From Thermoanaerobaculia bacterium (lineage in GTDB: Bacteria > Acidobacteriota > Thermoanaerobaculia > Multivoradales > UBA5704), in NCBI GenBank assembly GCA_025937035.1, contig JAICSG010000274.1:1-5969 (forward strand): 5,969 nucleotides of DNA, read 5' to 3'. Of this stretch, positions 1 to 5,969 are shown one piece after another. The notes under the pieces are model-generated. The model saw only the letters and a program-made list of their open reading frames with translations. It was not told where the DNA came from and did not search any database. The first letter of the stretch is position 1, and every line of letters begins with the position of its first letter. The translations under genes were made by a program, and so were the position numbers.

Positions 1-111
1 CGGGCCGAAATCGTTCCGGATAACGGAGCCGAAGAAAGCCAGCCTGCGGATGTGATGGCGGCGGCAGAGCTCCATGATCTTCTGCCGATCGACGAAAATC
101 CTCGCGGCCAT
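1..111 (-). CDS. MNT-type nucleotidyltransferase, N-terminal fragment (cut by left edge)
   Basis: The first 37 codons of a minus-strand gene run off the left edge. The translation begins MAARIFVDRQKIMELCRRHH and continues with I-R-R-L-A-F-F-G-S-V-I-R-N-D-F-G-P. The F-F-G-S-x-x-R-x-D-F block (residues 26-35) is the Gly-Ser signature of small pol-beta-superfamily nucleotidyltransferases (MNT/MntA type), which is normally followed within a few residues by the metal-binding S-D-x-D motif; here that lies outside the window. The preceding helix with I-R-R-L also fits the family. Known members are about 100-150 residues and are often the antitoxin partner of a HEPN (HepT/DUF86) protein, acting by nucleotidylating it. 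No HEPN gene is visible here, so an antitoxin role is inference. The ATG at 111 was chosen over the in-frame ATG at 129 because a strong Shine-Dalgarno lies directly before it. The permease stop is 57 nt upstream on the same strand. Confidence 0.8.
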   Translation of the reverse strand, partial: MAARIFVDRQKIMELCRRHHIRRLAFFGSVIRNDFGP

Positions 112-114
112 ATG

Positions 115-122
115 CTCCTCCC
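115..122 (-). promoter_or_regulatory. Shine-Dalgarno site of the nucleotidyltransferase gene
   Basis: The minus strand reads GGGAGGAG followed by CAT and then ATG, which places the GGAGG core 5 nt before the start codon at 111. The spacing is good and decides the start: the alternative in-frame ATG at 129 has no comparable site and would place this purine-rich tract inside the coding sequence. Confidence 0.65.
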
Positions 123-168
123 GGACCATCGTACCATCGGCTCCGGGATGCCTGAGCTCCGGTGGGCT

Positions 169-2595
169 CTACTCCCCCCGCAGCGCGTCCAGCGGATCGA
201 CCTCCAGGGCCCGGCGGGCGGGCATGTAGCTCGCCAGGGCGGCGGTGGCGGCAAGGACAACCGAAATGAGGCCGAAGCTCAAGGGGTCGTTGGGGCTGGT
301 GTTGTAGAGCGTGCCGGCCACCACCCGCGAGGCTCCGAAGGCCAGAGGGAGCCCGAAGGCGATGCCGAAGAGGGCGAGGAGCATCCCCTGGCGCAGGACC
401 AGGCCGACCACGTCCACCTCCTGGGCTCCCAGCGCCACCCGCACGCCGATCTCCCTCCCCCGCTGGCTCACCGAATAGGAGAGCACGCCGTAGACGCCGA
501 TCGCGGCCAGGAAGAGCGCGATGGCGCCGAAGACCGTGAACATGCCTCCCACGAAGCGATACTCCCACATACCCTTCCGCCGGACCTGCTCCAGGGTGTA
601 GACGTCGAAGACCGGCAGGTTGGGGTCGGAGGCGTGGATCTGGCGCCGTGCCTCGGCCACGATCTGCACGGGATTGCCGCGGGTGCGGATCGTCAATCCC
701 GTGTTGCGCGACGCCGCCGCCTGGTAGGGGTACGGAAGGAACGCGCTCGGCTCCAGATCGTTGTTGATGTTCTCGCTCTTGAAGTCGGAGACGACGCCGA
801 TCACCGAGATCCAGTCCGGCTCCTTTTCGTCGAGGAGACGGAAGCGCCGTCCCACCGGGTCCTGGCCCGGCCAGAGCTTCTCCGCGAGCTTCTGATTGAT
901 CAGCGCGACGTGAGAGCGCGAGGCCCCCTCGGCGTCCGTGAAGCTCCGGCCGCGGAGCGGCTTGAGGCCGATCGTCTGGAGGAAGTGCGGTCCCACGCCC
1001 GCCCAGAAGATATGAGGCTCCTCGCCGCGCGGGAAGCTCTTCCCCTCGACCACTATGCGTCCGCCCCCGCCGCCGTCGCCCAGCGGAATGTTGTTCGACG
1101 CCGAGGCGGCCTCGACACCCGGGAGAGCCTCCAGCCGCCGCAATACGTCTTCCACCCGGCGGCTGATCTGCTCGCCGTTCTCGTAGCGTCCCGCCGGGAG
1201 GTAGGTTCGCATCGTCATCACATGAGCGGTGCTCAGGCCTCCATTCTCGGCCTGGATCTTGAGGAAGCTGCGCACGAAGAGCGAGGCGCTGACCAGCAGG
1301 GCCAGCGACAGCGCCACCTGGGCCACCACGAGCGCGCTCCGCAGCCGGTTGCGCCGCAGGCTGCCGCCCGCGCCGCGCCCCCCCTCCTTCAAGGTCTCGT
1401 GCAGGTCGGTCTTGAGCGCCTGGAGGGCGGGAGCGATCCCGAAGAGGAGCCCGGTCACCACGGCGATCCCGAAGGTGTAGAGGAGCACCGTGCCGTCGAT
1501 GGTGAACTTCATCCAGTAGGGGACCGGGTTGTCGGCCGGGATCGAGATCTCGATCCAGCGGATGCCCCAGTAGGAGAAGGCGAGCCCCAGCAGGCCGCCC
1601 AGCAGGCCGATCACCACGCTCTCGGTGAGGAACTGCCGGAGCAGGCGCGAGCGGCTGGCGCCGAAGGCGGCGCGCACCGCCACCTCCCGCTGCCGCACCG
1701 TGGCCCGCGCGAGCAGCAGGTTGGCCACGTTCGAGCAGGCGATCAGGAGCACGCAGATCACCGCTCCCAGCATGGTGAGGACGAGCAGCTGCAGCTTCGG
1801 GCCGGTGAAGTCCTCGCGCAGCGGCCGGACGTCGCCGCTCCATCCCAGGTGCGTGTCCGGGTACTGCGCCGCGATCCGCTCGACGAAGGCCTTCACCTCC
1901 GTCCGGGCGCGCTCGAGGCTCACCCCCGGCCGCAGCCGGCCCAGGACGGCGAGCTTGCGCTCGGAGCGGGGATTGTCGTGGACGTAGGGCTCGAGCGGCG
2001 TCCAGGCGAGCTGGTTCTCGGGATATTTGAAGCCCGGCGGCATCACCCCGACGATCGTATGGGGCGCCGCGTTGACCAGCACCGTCTTGCCGACGACACC
2101 TGGATCGCCGTTGAAGCGGCGCATCCAGAGCTCGTGGCTCAGCAGCACGGCGCCGGGCGCTCCGGCGCGGTCCTCGTCCGGCCGGAAGGCGCGGCCGTGG
2201 GCGGGCGCGATGCCGAGGAGCGGGAACAGATTCCAGGAGATCGAGGCCCCCTCGACGCGCTCGGCCTCGCCGTCCCCCGAGAAGGTGATGCTCCGCTGTG
2301 TAAAGGCCGCCGTGTCGGAGAACGGCGCGGTCACCTGCTCTCGCAGATCCTGGTAGTCGAGGTTGGAGAGATCCCCCTTGTCGATGTCGTTCTTCGGCTG
2401 GACCTCGTGCACCGCCACGATGTGGTCGGGATCCGCATAGGGGAACGGCCGGATCAGGATGGCGTTGACGACGCTGAAGATCGACGTATTGGCGCCGATG
2501 CCGATGGCGATGCAGACCACGGCGATGGCGGCGAAGCCCGGGCTCTTGAAGAGCATCCGGACGGCGTAGCGAAGGTCCTGCGACAGGGTTTCCAC
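169..2595 (-). CDS. ADOP-type duplicated FtsX/MacB-family permease (orphan ABC permease)
   Basis: An 808-residue inner-membrane permease made of two fused MacB-PCD/FtsX units, as in the family named acidobacterial duplicated orphan permease. The N-terminus carries the family hallmark: D-L-R-Y-A-V-R-M-L then K-S-P-G-F, and the first membrane segment (about 21-44) with G-I-G-A-N-T-S-I-F-S-V-V-N. A periplasmic domain (about 50-265) follows, then three FtsX helices (about 268-292, 322-344, 368-390), a fifth helix (419-440), a second periplasmic domain (about 445-675) and three last helices (682-706, 733-757, 771-790). The cytoplasmic loop motif occurs twice, as R-E-V-A-V-R-A-A-F-G-A (303-313) and R-E-I-G-V-R-V-A-L-G-A (714-724), confirming the duplication. 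It ends with P-A-R-R-A at 792-796 and D-P-L-D-A-L-R-G. The start is GTG, supported by an upstream Shine-Dalgarno site and the family N-terminus. Related MacB-type permeases use ABC ATPases to drive export or mechanotransmission, but no ATPase gene is visible here. The substrate is unknown. Confidence 0.93.
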   Translation of the reverse strand: METLSQDLRYAVRMLFKSPGFAAIAVVCIAIGIGANTSIFSVVNAILIRPFPYADPDHIVAVHEVQPKNDIDKGDLSNLDYQDLREQVTAPFSDTAAFTQRSITFSGDGEAERVEGASISWNLFPLLGIAPAHGRAFRPDEDRAGAPGAVLLSHELWMRRFNGDPGVVGKTVLVNAAPHTIVGVMPPGFKYPENQLAWTPLEPYVHDNPRSERKLAVLGRLRPGVSLERARTEVKAFVERIAAQYPDTHLGWSGDVRPLREDFTGPKLQLLVLTMLGAVICVLLIACSNVANLLLARATVRQREVAVRAAFGASRSRLLRQFLTESVVIGLLGGLLGLAFSYWGIRWIEISIPADNPVPYWMKFTIDGTVLLYTFGIAVVTGLLFGIAPALQALKTDLHETLKEGGRGAGGSLRRNRLRSALVVAQVALSLALLVSASLFVRSFLKIQAENGGLSTAHVMTMRTYLPAGRYENGEQISRRVEDVLRRLEALPGVEAASASNNIPLGDGGGGGRIVVEGKSFPRGEEPHIFWAGVGPHFLQTIGLKPLRGRSFTDAEGASRSHVALINQKLAEKLWPGQDPVGRRFRLLDEKEPDWISVIGVVSDFKSENINNDLEPSAFLPYPYQAAASRNTGLTIRTRGNPVQIVAEARRQIHASDPNLPVFDVYTLEQVRRKGMWEYRFVGGMFTVFGAIALFLAAIGVYGVLSYSVSQRGREIGVRVALGAQEVDVVGLVLRQGMLLALFGIAFGLPLAFGASRVVAGTLYNTSPNDPLSFGLISVVLAATAALASYMPARRALEVDPLDALRGE

Positions 2596-2603
2596 GGCGA
2601 TCG

Positions 2604-2612
2604 CCCCCTCCT
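2604..2612 (-). promoter_or_regulatory. Shine-Dalgarno site of the permease gene
   Basis: The minus strand reads AGGAGGGGG shortly before the GTG start at 2595. The AGGAGG core (2612-2607) is 11 nt from the GTG, a little long, but the following G-run can also pair at a shorter distance. It supports the GTG at 2595 as the true start; no ATG occurs in frame nearby. Confidence 0.55.
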
Positions 2613-2620
2613 GGGAGATG

Positions 2621-2644
2621 CTGCCGTAGATCCCTACGCCGCAG
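2621..2644 (-). other. Imperfect hairpin in the sulfatase-permease gap
   Basis: On the minus strand the sequence reads CTGC-GG-CGTAG-GGAT-CTACG-GCAG. CTGC pairs with GCAG and CGTAG with CTACG, giving a 9-bp stem with a 2-nt GG bulge and a GGAT loop. It lies in the 70-nt gap between the sulfatase-like gene stop and the permease start, about 8 nt before the permease Shine-Dalgarno site. No T-tract follows, so it does not look like an intrinsic terminator. It could be a mRNA stability or translation element, or chance in GC-rich DNA. Nothing else recognisable is present in the gap, including no clear -35/-10 promoter. Confidence 0.3.
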
Positions 2645-2665
2645 GGGCGGGGGATGTTTCAGCCT

Positions 2666-4849
2666 CTAGCCCAACTTCCGCAACCCCGCGTCCCCCGGGA
2701 ACCGGGCCTGAGCGTAGCTGAGCAGCTTGGCGGCCGAGCCGGGGTCGTTGAGGATGCGCAGGGTCTTCACGGCCTCGGCGTAGGTGGGGGGGAAGGGGTT
2801 CTTGTCCACCATCGTCTTCAGCGTGGGGGCCACCTCGGCGCCGCGGCCCGAGAGGGCGTAGAGGATCGCCAGGTTGGAGTAGGCCCGGATGCTGTCCGGG
2901 AACAGCTCGATCTCCTTCTTGAAGGAGGCCTCGGCGTTCTGGACGTCCCCCTGGTCGGCCAGGATCTTGCCGCGGATCAGGAACAGGCCGCGGATCAGCT
3001 CCGGGTCCTTGGCCTCGCGCTGGTTGTAGATCTCGATCGCCTTGCGGGTGAGATCGAAGGCGCCGGCGTCGTCCTTGCGCGCGTGCATCACCTCGGCGAG
3101 GGTGATCATCGGCCCCAGGCGCGTGCTCTTCTCGTCCATCGCCGCCCGGGCCTCCTTCTCGGCGCGGTCGAGGTCATTGCGCTGGAGGGCGATCTGGGCG
3201 AGCAGGCCGTGGGCGAAGGAGGAGTGGGTCGCGATCGCCATCTTGGCGTGGGTCTCCGCCTCGTCGAGCCGGCCGAGGTCGTAATAGAGCGAGGCCGCGG
3301 CGACGGCGATCTGCGGCGAGCCGTTCGAGACCTTGAGCCCCTGCTGGTAGGCGGCGAGCGCCTCCTCGCTGCGGCCGCTCCGCTGGAGCGCGCGGCCCAG
3401 GTACTCCCAGGCGTCGACCATCTTGGGGTTCTCGGCGATCACTTTCCGGAAGGCGTCGGCCGCCTGCGGGTAGGACTTGGCCGCGATCAGACGGAACCCC
3501 TCGCGCAGGTCGGCCAGCGAGCCGATCTTGCTCTTGGGATCGGGCAGCGGCCCCGAGGTCGCGGCGCCGCCGGAGCCGATGTAGCCGAGCGCCATCATCG
3601 CCTGCCGCGACTCCTCGTCCACGGCGGCGGGGGGCGCGAGGCGGCGGTCGTAGGCCTCGAGGTCCTTGCGCATCGAGGCGTAGATCCGCCGCTCGCCGCG
3701 CAGGACGTTGGTCTTCTCCCCCGGGTCCTTCTGGCGGTCGTAGAGCTCGGGATCGGGCCCCTCGATGTAGTGATCCTTCTCGTCGATCAGCGAGAACAGC
3801 TCGTTCCAGCCAAAATGGAGGCGCGGATAAAAGGTTTCCGAATAGATCCGGCGCGGCGGCACGTTGGCGGCGAGCAGGGAGACGCCGGGCATTACCTTCG
3901 GCACGTCCAGCCCCAGCAGGCCGAGCACCGTGGGGGTGACGTCGAGGAGCTGCACCGGCCGCGCGGTCGTCCCTCCTGCCTTCTGCGACTTCGGCAGCTT
4001 GACGATCAGCGGCACGTGGATCGCCTCGTTATAAAGCAGGACGCCGTGCTCCTCCTCGCAGTGATCGTTCAGCCCCTCGCCGTGATCGGAGAGGAGCACC
4101 ACCAGGGCGCGGTCGTAGACGCCGAGCGTCTTCAATCGATCGATCAGCTCGCCCACGATGTGATCGGCGGTGGCGATCTCGCCGTCGTACTTGAGCGGAT
4201 AGCGCGAGGCGTAGGGCTCGGGCGGCGCGTACGGGGTGTGCGGCTCGTAGATGTGAAAGAAAAAGAAGAACGGCTTGTCCTTGACCGATTGGAGCCAGCT
4301 CTGCGAAAGCTTGAGTGTCTCCTCTCCCGAGCGCTGGAGGCCGCCGAGGCCGGTGTTGGTGCGGAACTCGATGGCGTCGTCGTAGAAATCGAATCCGGTC
4401 GAGAGCCCCGTCTTCCCTTGCAGCACGTAGGCGGAGACGGCGCCGCCGGTGGCATAGCCCGCCTTCTTCAGGATCTCCGGCAGGAACGGCAGCTCCCCCT
4501 TCTCCACTTTGCCCGCGTCCAGCTTGTAGCCGACGTTGTCACGCACCCCGTGCACGGCCGGCAGCACGCCGGTCAGCAGGGTCGTGTGCGAGGGAAACGT
4601 GAGCGGTGTCGTAGAGTAGGCATGCTCGTAGAGGATGCCGTCGCGGCGGAGGGCGTCGATCGTGGGCGTCTCCACCCCTTTGTAACCGTAGGCCGGCAGG
4701 TGGTCGGCGCGCAGGGTATCGATCGAGATCAGGATCACCGGCGTGCCCTTGGGGACGTCCGGGGCCGCGCCGGGGCCGCCGCCGCGGTGGGTGCAGGCGG
4801 CGGCCAGGATCGAAATCGACAAGATCCAGACGGTTTTACAACGGCTCAT
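2666..4849 (-). CDS. Sulfatase-like (alkaline phosphatase superfamily) lipoprotein with C-terminal TPR domain
   Basis: A complete 727-residue envelope protein. Residues 1-19 form a signal peptide (Arg3, Lys5, hydrophobic 7-18) ending L-A-A-A-C, so Cys19 may be lipidated. The catalytic domain covers about 36-400. It starts with I-L-I-S-I-D-T-L-R-A-D (Asp44 as metal ligand), then T84-F-P-S-H with T93-G94, H-I-Y-E-P-H-T-P-Y (199-207), S-D-H-G-E (254-258) and P-E-L-Y-D with D-P-G-E (367-378). The classical sulfatase motif C/S-x-P-S-R aligns exactly, but Thr84 replaces the formylglycine precursor and His88 the Arg. Sulfatase activity is therefore doubtful; phosphatase or phosphotransferase chemistry with a Thr nucleophile is an alternative. 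A junction A-L-G-Y-I-G-S-G (420-427) leads to about seven TPR units (about 445-686), probably for protein contact. The gene overlaps the upstream paralogue by 4 nt. A weak AGGT at 4859-4856 lies 6 nt before ATG, so translational coupling is likely. Substrate unknown. Confidence 0.9.
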   Translation of the reverse strand: MSRCKTVWILSISILAAACTHRGGGPGAAPDVPKGTPVILISIDTLRADHLPAYGYKGVETPTIDALRRDGILYEHAYSTTPLTFPSHTTLLTGVLPAVHGVRDNVGYKLDAGKVEKGELPFLPEILKKAGYATGGAVSAYVLQGKTGLSTGFDFYDDAIEFRTNTGLGGLQRSGEETLKLSQSWLQSVKDKPFFFFFHIYEPHTPYAPPEPYASRYPLKYDGEIATADHIVGELIDRLKTLGVYDRALVVLLSDHGEGLNDHCEEEHGVLLYNEAIHVPLIVKLPKSQKAGGTTARPVQLLDVTPTVLGLLGLDVPKVMPGVSLLAANVPPRRIYSETFYPRLHFGWNELFSLIDEKDHYIEGPDPELYDRQKDPGEKTNVLRGERRIYASMRKDLEAYDRRLAPPAAVDEESRQAMMALGYIGSGGAATSGPLPDPKSKIGSLADLREGFRLIAAKSYPQAADAFRKVIAENPKMVDAWEYLGRALQRSGRSEEALAAYQQGLKVSNGSPQIAVAAASLYYDLGRLDEAETHAKMAIATHSSFAHGLLAQIALQRNDLDRAEKEARAAMDEKSTRLGPMITLAEVMHARKDDAGAFDLTRKAIEIYNQREAKDPELIRGLFLIRGKILADQGDVQNAEASFKKEIELFPDSIRAYSNLAILYALSGRGAEVAPTLKTMVDKNPFPPTYAEAVKTLRILNDPGSAAKLLSYAQARFPGDAGLRKLG
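4846..4849 (-). other. ATGA stop-start overlap between the two sulfatase-like genes
   Basis: The minus strand reads ATGA, where the TGA stop of the upstream gene (4848-4846) overlaps the ATG start of the downstream gene (4849-4847). This is the classical arrangement for termination-reinitiation coupling and shows that the two genes share a transcript. The downstream gene has only a weak Shine-Dalgarno match (AGGT), consistent with reliance on coupling. Confidence 0.85.
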
Positions 4850-5969
4850 CGTTTGACCTGTCTCAAAAAGGCCTTCGCCTTCTCGATGTCCGGCCCATAG
4901 CGGTCTGGGGGCGCGCCGGCCGCGAAGCGCTCCAGGGCGCGGCGGGCCTGATCGGTGCGGCCCAGGCCGGCGGCCTGGGTGCCGAGGTTCCAGAGGGCGT
5001 CCCAGAGGTCGGGCTGGAGGTCGACCGCCTTCTGCCAGGCGTCGAGCGCCTCGGCCTTGTTCCCGAGTTGGAAGAGGGCGACGCCGAGATCGTTCCAGGC
5101 CAGCGGCAGCTTGGAGTTGAGCGCGAGGGCCTTGCGGGATTGGTCGCGCGCCTGGGCGAAGCGGTTCTGGCGGAGCTCGACCAGGCCGAGCTGCTCGAAG
5201 GCCTTGGGATTGTCGGGATCGTTCTCCAGGACCTTCTGGAGGACCGCGTAGGCCTCCTTCTGCCGGCCGGCCTCGGAGAGGGCGAGGGCATAGGCGTTGA
5301 GCGTCTGCGGATCGCCCAGCTTCTCGGCCATCGGCCTGAGGATGTCCACCGCCTCCTTGGCCCGCCCCACCTCGGAAAGGGTGAGGCCGAGCTGTCGCAG
5401 CAGGGCGTCCGAGACCGCCCCCTGGGACCGCGCCTTGAGCATCACGTCGAGCGCCTCGGCATTCTTCCCCGCCTGCAGGAGGGCCTGCGCCAGCAGCGAG
5501 TAGCCGAGCGACATCGTGGGGCGTTCCTTCACGACCTCGCGCGCCAGGCGGATCGAGTCGTCCACCTTGCCTCGCATGTAGAAATCGATCACGTCGTGGA
5601 CCTTCTGATCGAGGCCGATCAGCCGTTTGGGATCGTCCTCGGGGCCGTAGCTCTCGCGCGCCGCGGCGGCGCCGGAGATGTAGCCGAGGCTGGCCAGCCG
5701 CGCCGCGTCCTCGGGGGCCAGGTCCTCCCGCTTCGGCGGCCAGGCCGACTCCCTGGGCAGGGCCGCGAAGACGTTGCGCGCCGCCTGGCGCTCGGCGTCG
5801 AAGCGGTTGTTCTTCTCCCCGGGGTCCTTCGGCAGCTCATAGACCTCGGGGAGCGGCAGGGCGATGAACTTGGTGCCGCCGCGCAGCAGGCCGCGCAGGG
5901 GGGCCCAGCCGCGGTTGAGGGTGGCCGAGAGGGCCTCGAAGTAGGAATCCCCGGCGTCCGGCGGCCCCA
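4846..5969 (-). CDS. Sulfatase-like protein with TPR domain, C-terminal part (N-terminus beyond right edge)
   Basis: The reading frame is open from the right edge (first full codon at 5967), giving 373 residues with no start of its own. The fragment begins with the end of a sulfatase-like catalytic domain: S-Y-F-E-A-L (8-13), N-R-G-W-A-P-L-R-G (18-26), K-F-I, then P-E-V-Y-E-L-P-K-D-P-G-E-K-N-N (40-54). These match the equivalent S-E-T-F, F-G-W and P-E-L-Y-D...D-P-G-E-K-T-N of the downstream paralogue. The junction L-A-S-L-G-Y-I-S-G (91-99) is followed by seven TPR units (about 126-355) with clear A-L and G-x-x-x-E-A patterns, and a basic tail ending R-Q-V-K-R. A GTG at 5592 could be taken as a start for a 248-residue TPR protein, but it lies inside the first TPR helix and the upstream frame is clearly homologous coding sequence. 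The nucleophile and signal peptide lie outside the window, so the catalytic state is unknown. Confidence 0.88.
   Translation of the reverse strand, partial: GPPDAGDSYFEALSATLNRGWAPLRGLLRGGTKFIALPLPEVYELPKDPGEKNNRFDAERQAARNVFAALPRESAWPPKREDLAPEDAARLASLGYISGAAAARESYGPEDDPKRLIGLDQKVHDVIDFYMRGKVDDSIRLAREVVKERPTMSLGYSLLAQALLQAGKNAEALDVMLKARSQGAVSDALLRQLGLTLSEVGRAKEAVDILRPMAEKLGDPQTLNAYALALSEAGRQKEAYAVLQKVLENDPDNPKAFEQLGLVELRQNRFAQARDQSRKALALNSKLPLAWNDLGVALFQLGNKAEALDAWQKAVDLQPDLWDALWNLGTQAAGLGRTDQARRALERFAAGAPPDRYGPDIEKAKAFLRQVKR

Noticed and set aside
140..162. Seven-base direct repeat GCTCCGG at 140-146 and 156-162 after the permease stop
   Set aside because: It is too short and too GC-rich to distinguish from chance; no matching operator or attachment-site context.
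52..2721. Plus-strand open frame of 889 codons opposite the permease
   Set aside because: Its translation is a low-complexity mixture of His, Arg, Gly, Asp, Glu and Gln with no recognisable domain. It mirrors a well-supported minus-strand family protein, and long antisense frames are expected in GC-rich DNA.
4253..4273. Run of five Phe codons (residues 194-198) with T-rich sequence as a possible frameshift or phase-variable site
   Set aside because: The longest homopolymer is short, the frame is intact, and hydrophobic residues before H-x-Y-E-P-H are normal for the family's beta strand.
2654..4900. Plus-strand open frame of 748 codons opposite the TPR-sulfatase
   Set aside because: It is antisense to a complete gene with signal peptide, catalytic motifs and TPRs. 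Its own translation shows no domain or plausible fold signature.
4863..5291. Minus-strand frame of 142 codons inside the TPR region
   Set aside because: The Ser/Arg/Pro-rich translation is a frame-shifted reading of the TPR array and has no independent start signal.
4846..5592. Stand-alone 248-residue TPR protein starting at GTG 5592
   Set aside because: The same frame continues upstream without a stop to the window edge and encodes the sulfatase-like catalytic end and the L-G-Y-I-S-G junction, so the GTG is an internal Val codon.
5619..5840. Short minus-strand frame rich in Arg, Pro, Ser and Thr
   Set aside because: It is an alternative frame of the upstream sulfatase-like gene, whose true frame is continuous and homologous to the downstream paralogue through this stretch.
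1..5969. A dedicated defence or novel mobile system inside the window
   Set aside because: Three of four genes are envelope enzymes or a permease of known superfamilies. Only the edge nucleotidyltransferase hints at a toxin-antitoxin module, and its partner is not visible.

Overview
The window is GC-rich and fully coding on the minus strand. It shows four co-directional minus-strand genes, two of them cut by the window edges. No RNA genes, insertion sequences, CRISPR arrays or phage genes are visible. The combination of an ADOP-type orphan FtsX/MacB permease with TPR-fused sulfatase-like proteins suggests Acidobacteriota or a related deep-branching, GC-rich Gram-negative lineage. This is inferred from family distribution, because no phylogenetic marker gene is present.

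In transcription order (right to left), positions 5969-4846 hold the C-terminal part of a sulfatase-like/TPR protein whose N-terminus lies beyond the right edge. It overlaps the next gene by 4 nt (ATGA). Positions 4849-2666 hold a complete 727-residue protein with a lipoprotein-type signal peptide, an alkaline-phosphatase/sulfatase-superfamily domain and about seven TPR units. The two proteins have the same architecture and a recognisably homologous junction, so they look like tandem paralogues read as a translationally coupled pair. After a 70-nt gap, containing a small imperfect hairpin and a strong Shine-Dalgarno site, positions 2595-169 encode an 808-residue duplicated FtsX/MacB-type permease with no ATPase gene next to it. 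Past its stop, at 111-1, a strong Shine-Dalgarno site leads into the first 37 codons of a MNT-type nucleotidyltransferase cut by the left edge. This last gene is too short for an automated ORF call.

The complete sulfatase-like protein is the most interesting item. Where classical sulfatases have the formylglycine precursor Cys/Ser (C/S-x-P-S-R), it has Thr in T-F-P-S-H, while the rest of the motif spacing, the N-terminal metal Asp and the S-D-H-G-E block are kept. It may therefore be a Thr-nucleophile phosphatase or phosphotransferase rather than a sulfate-ester hydrolase. The two sulfatase-like proteins probably act in the envelope, and the permease is an inner-membrane protein. A functional link between them rests only on order and strand. 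The nucleotidyltransferase may begin a separate HEPN/MNT-type module to the left of the window.
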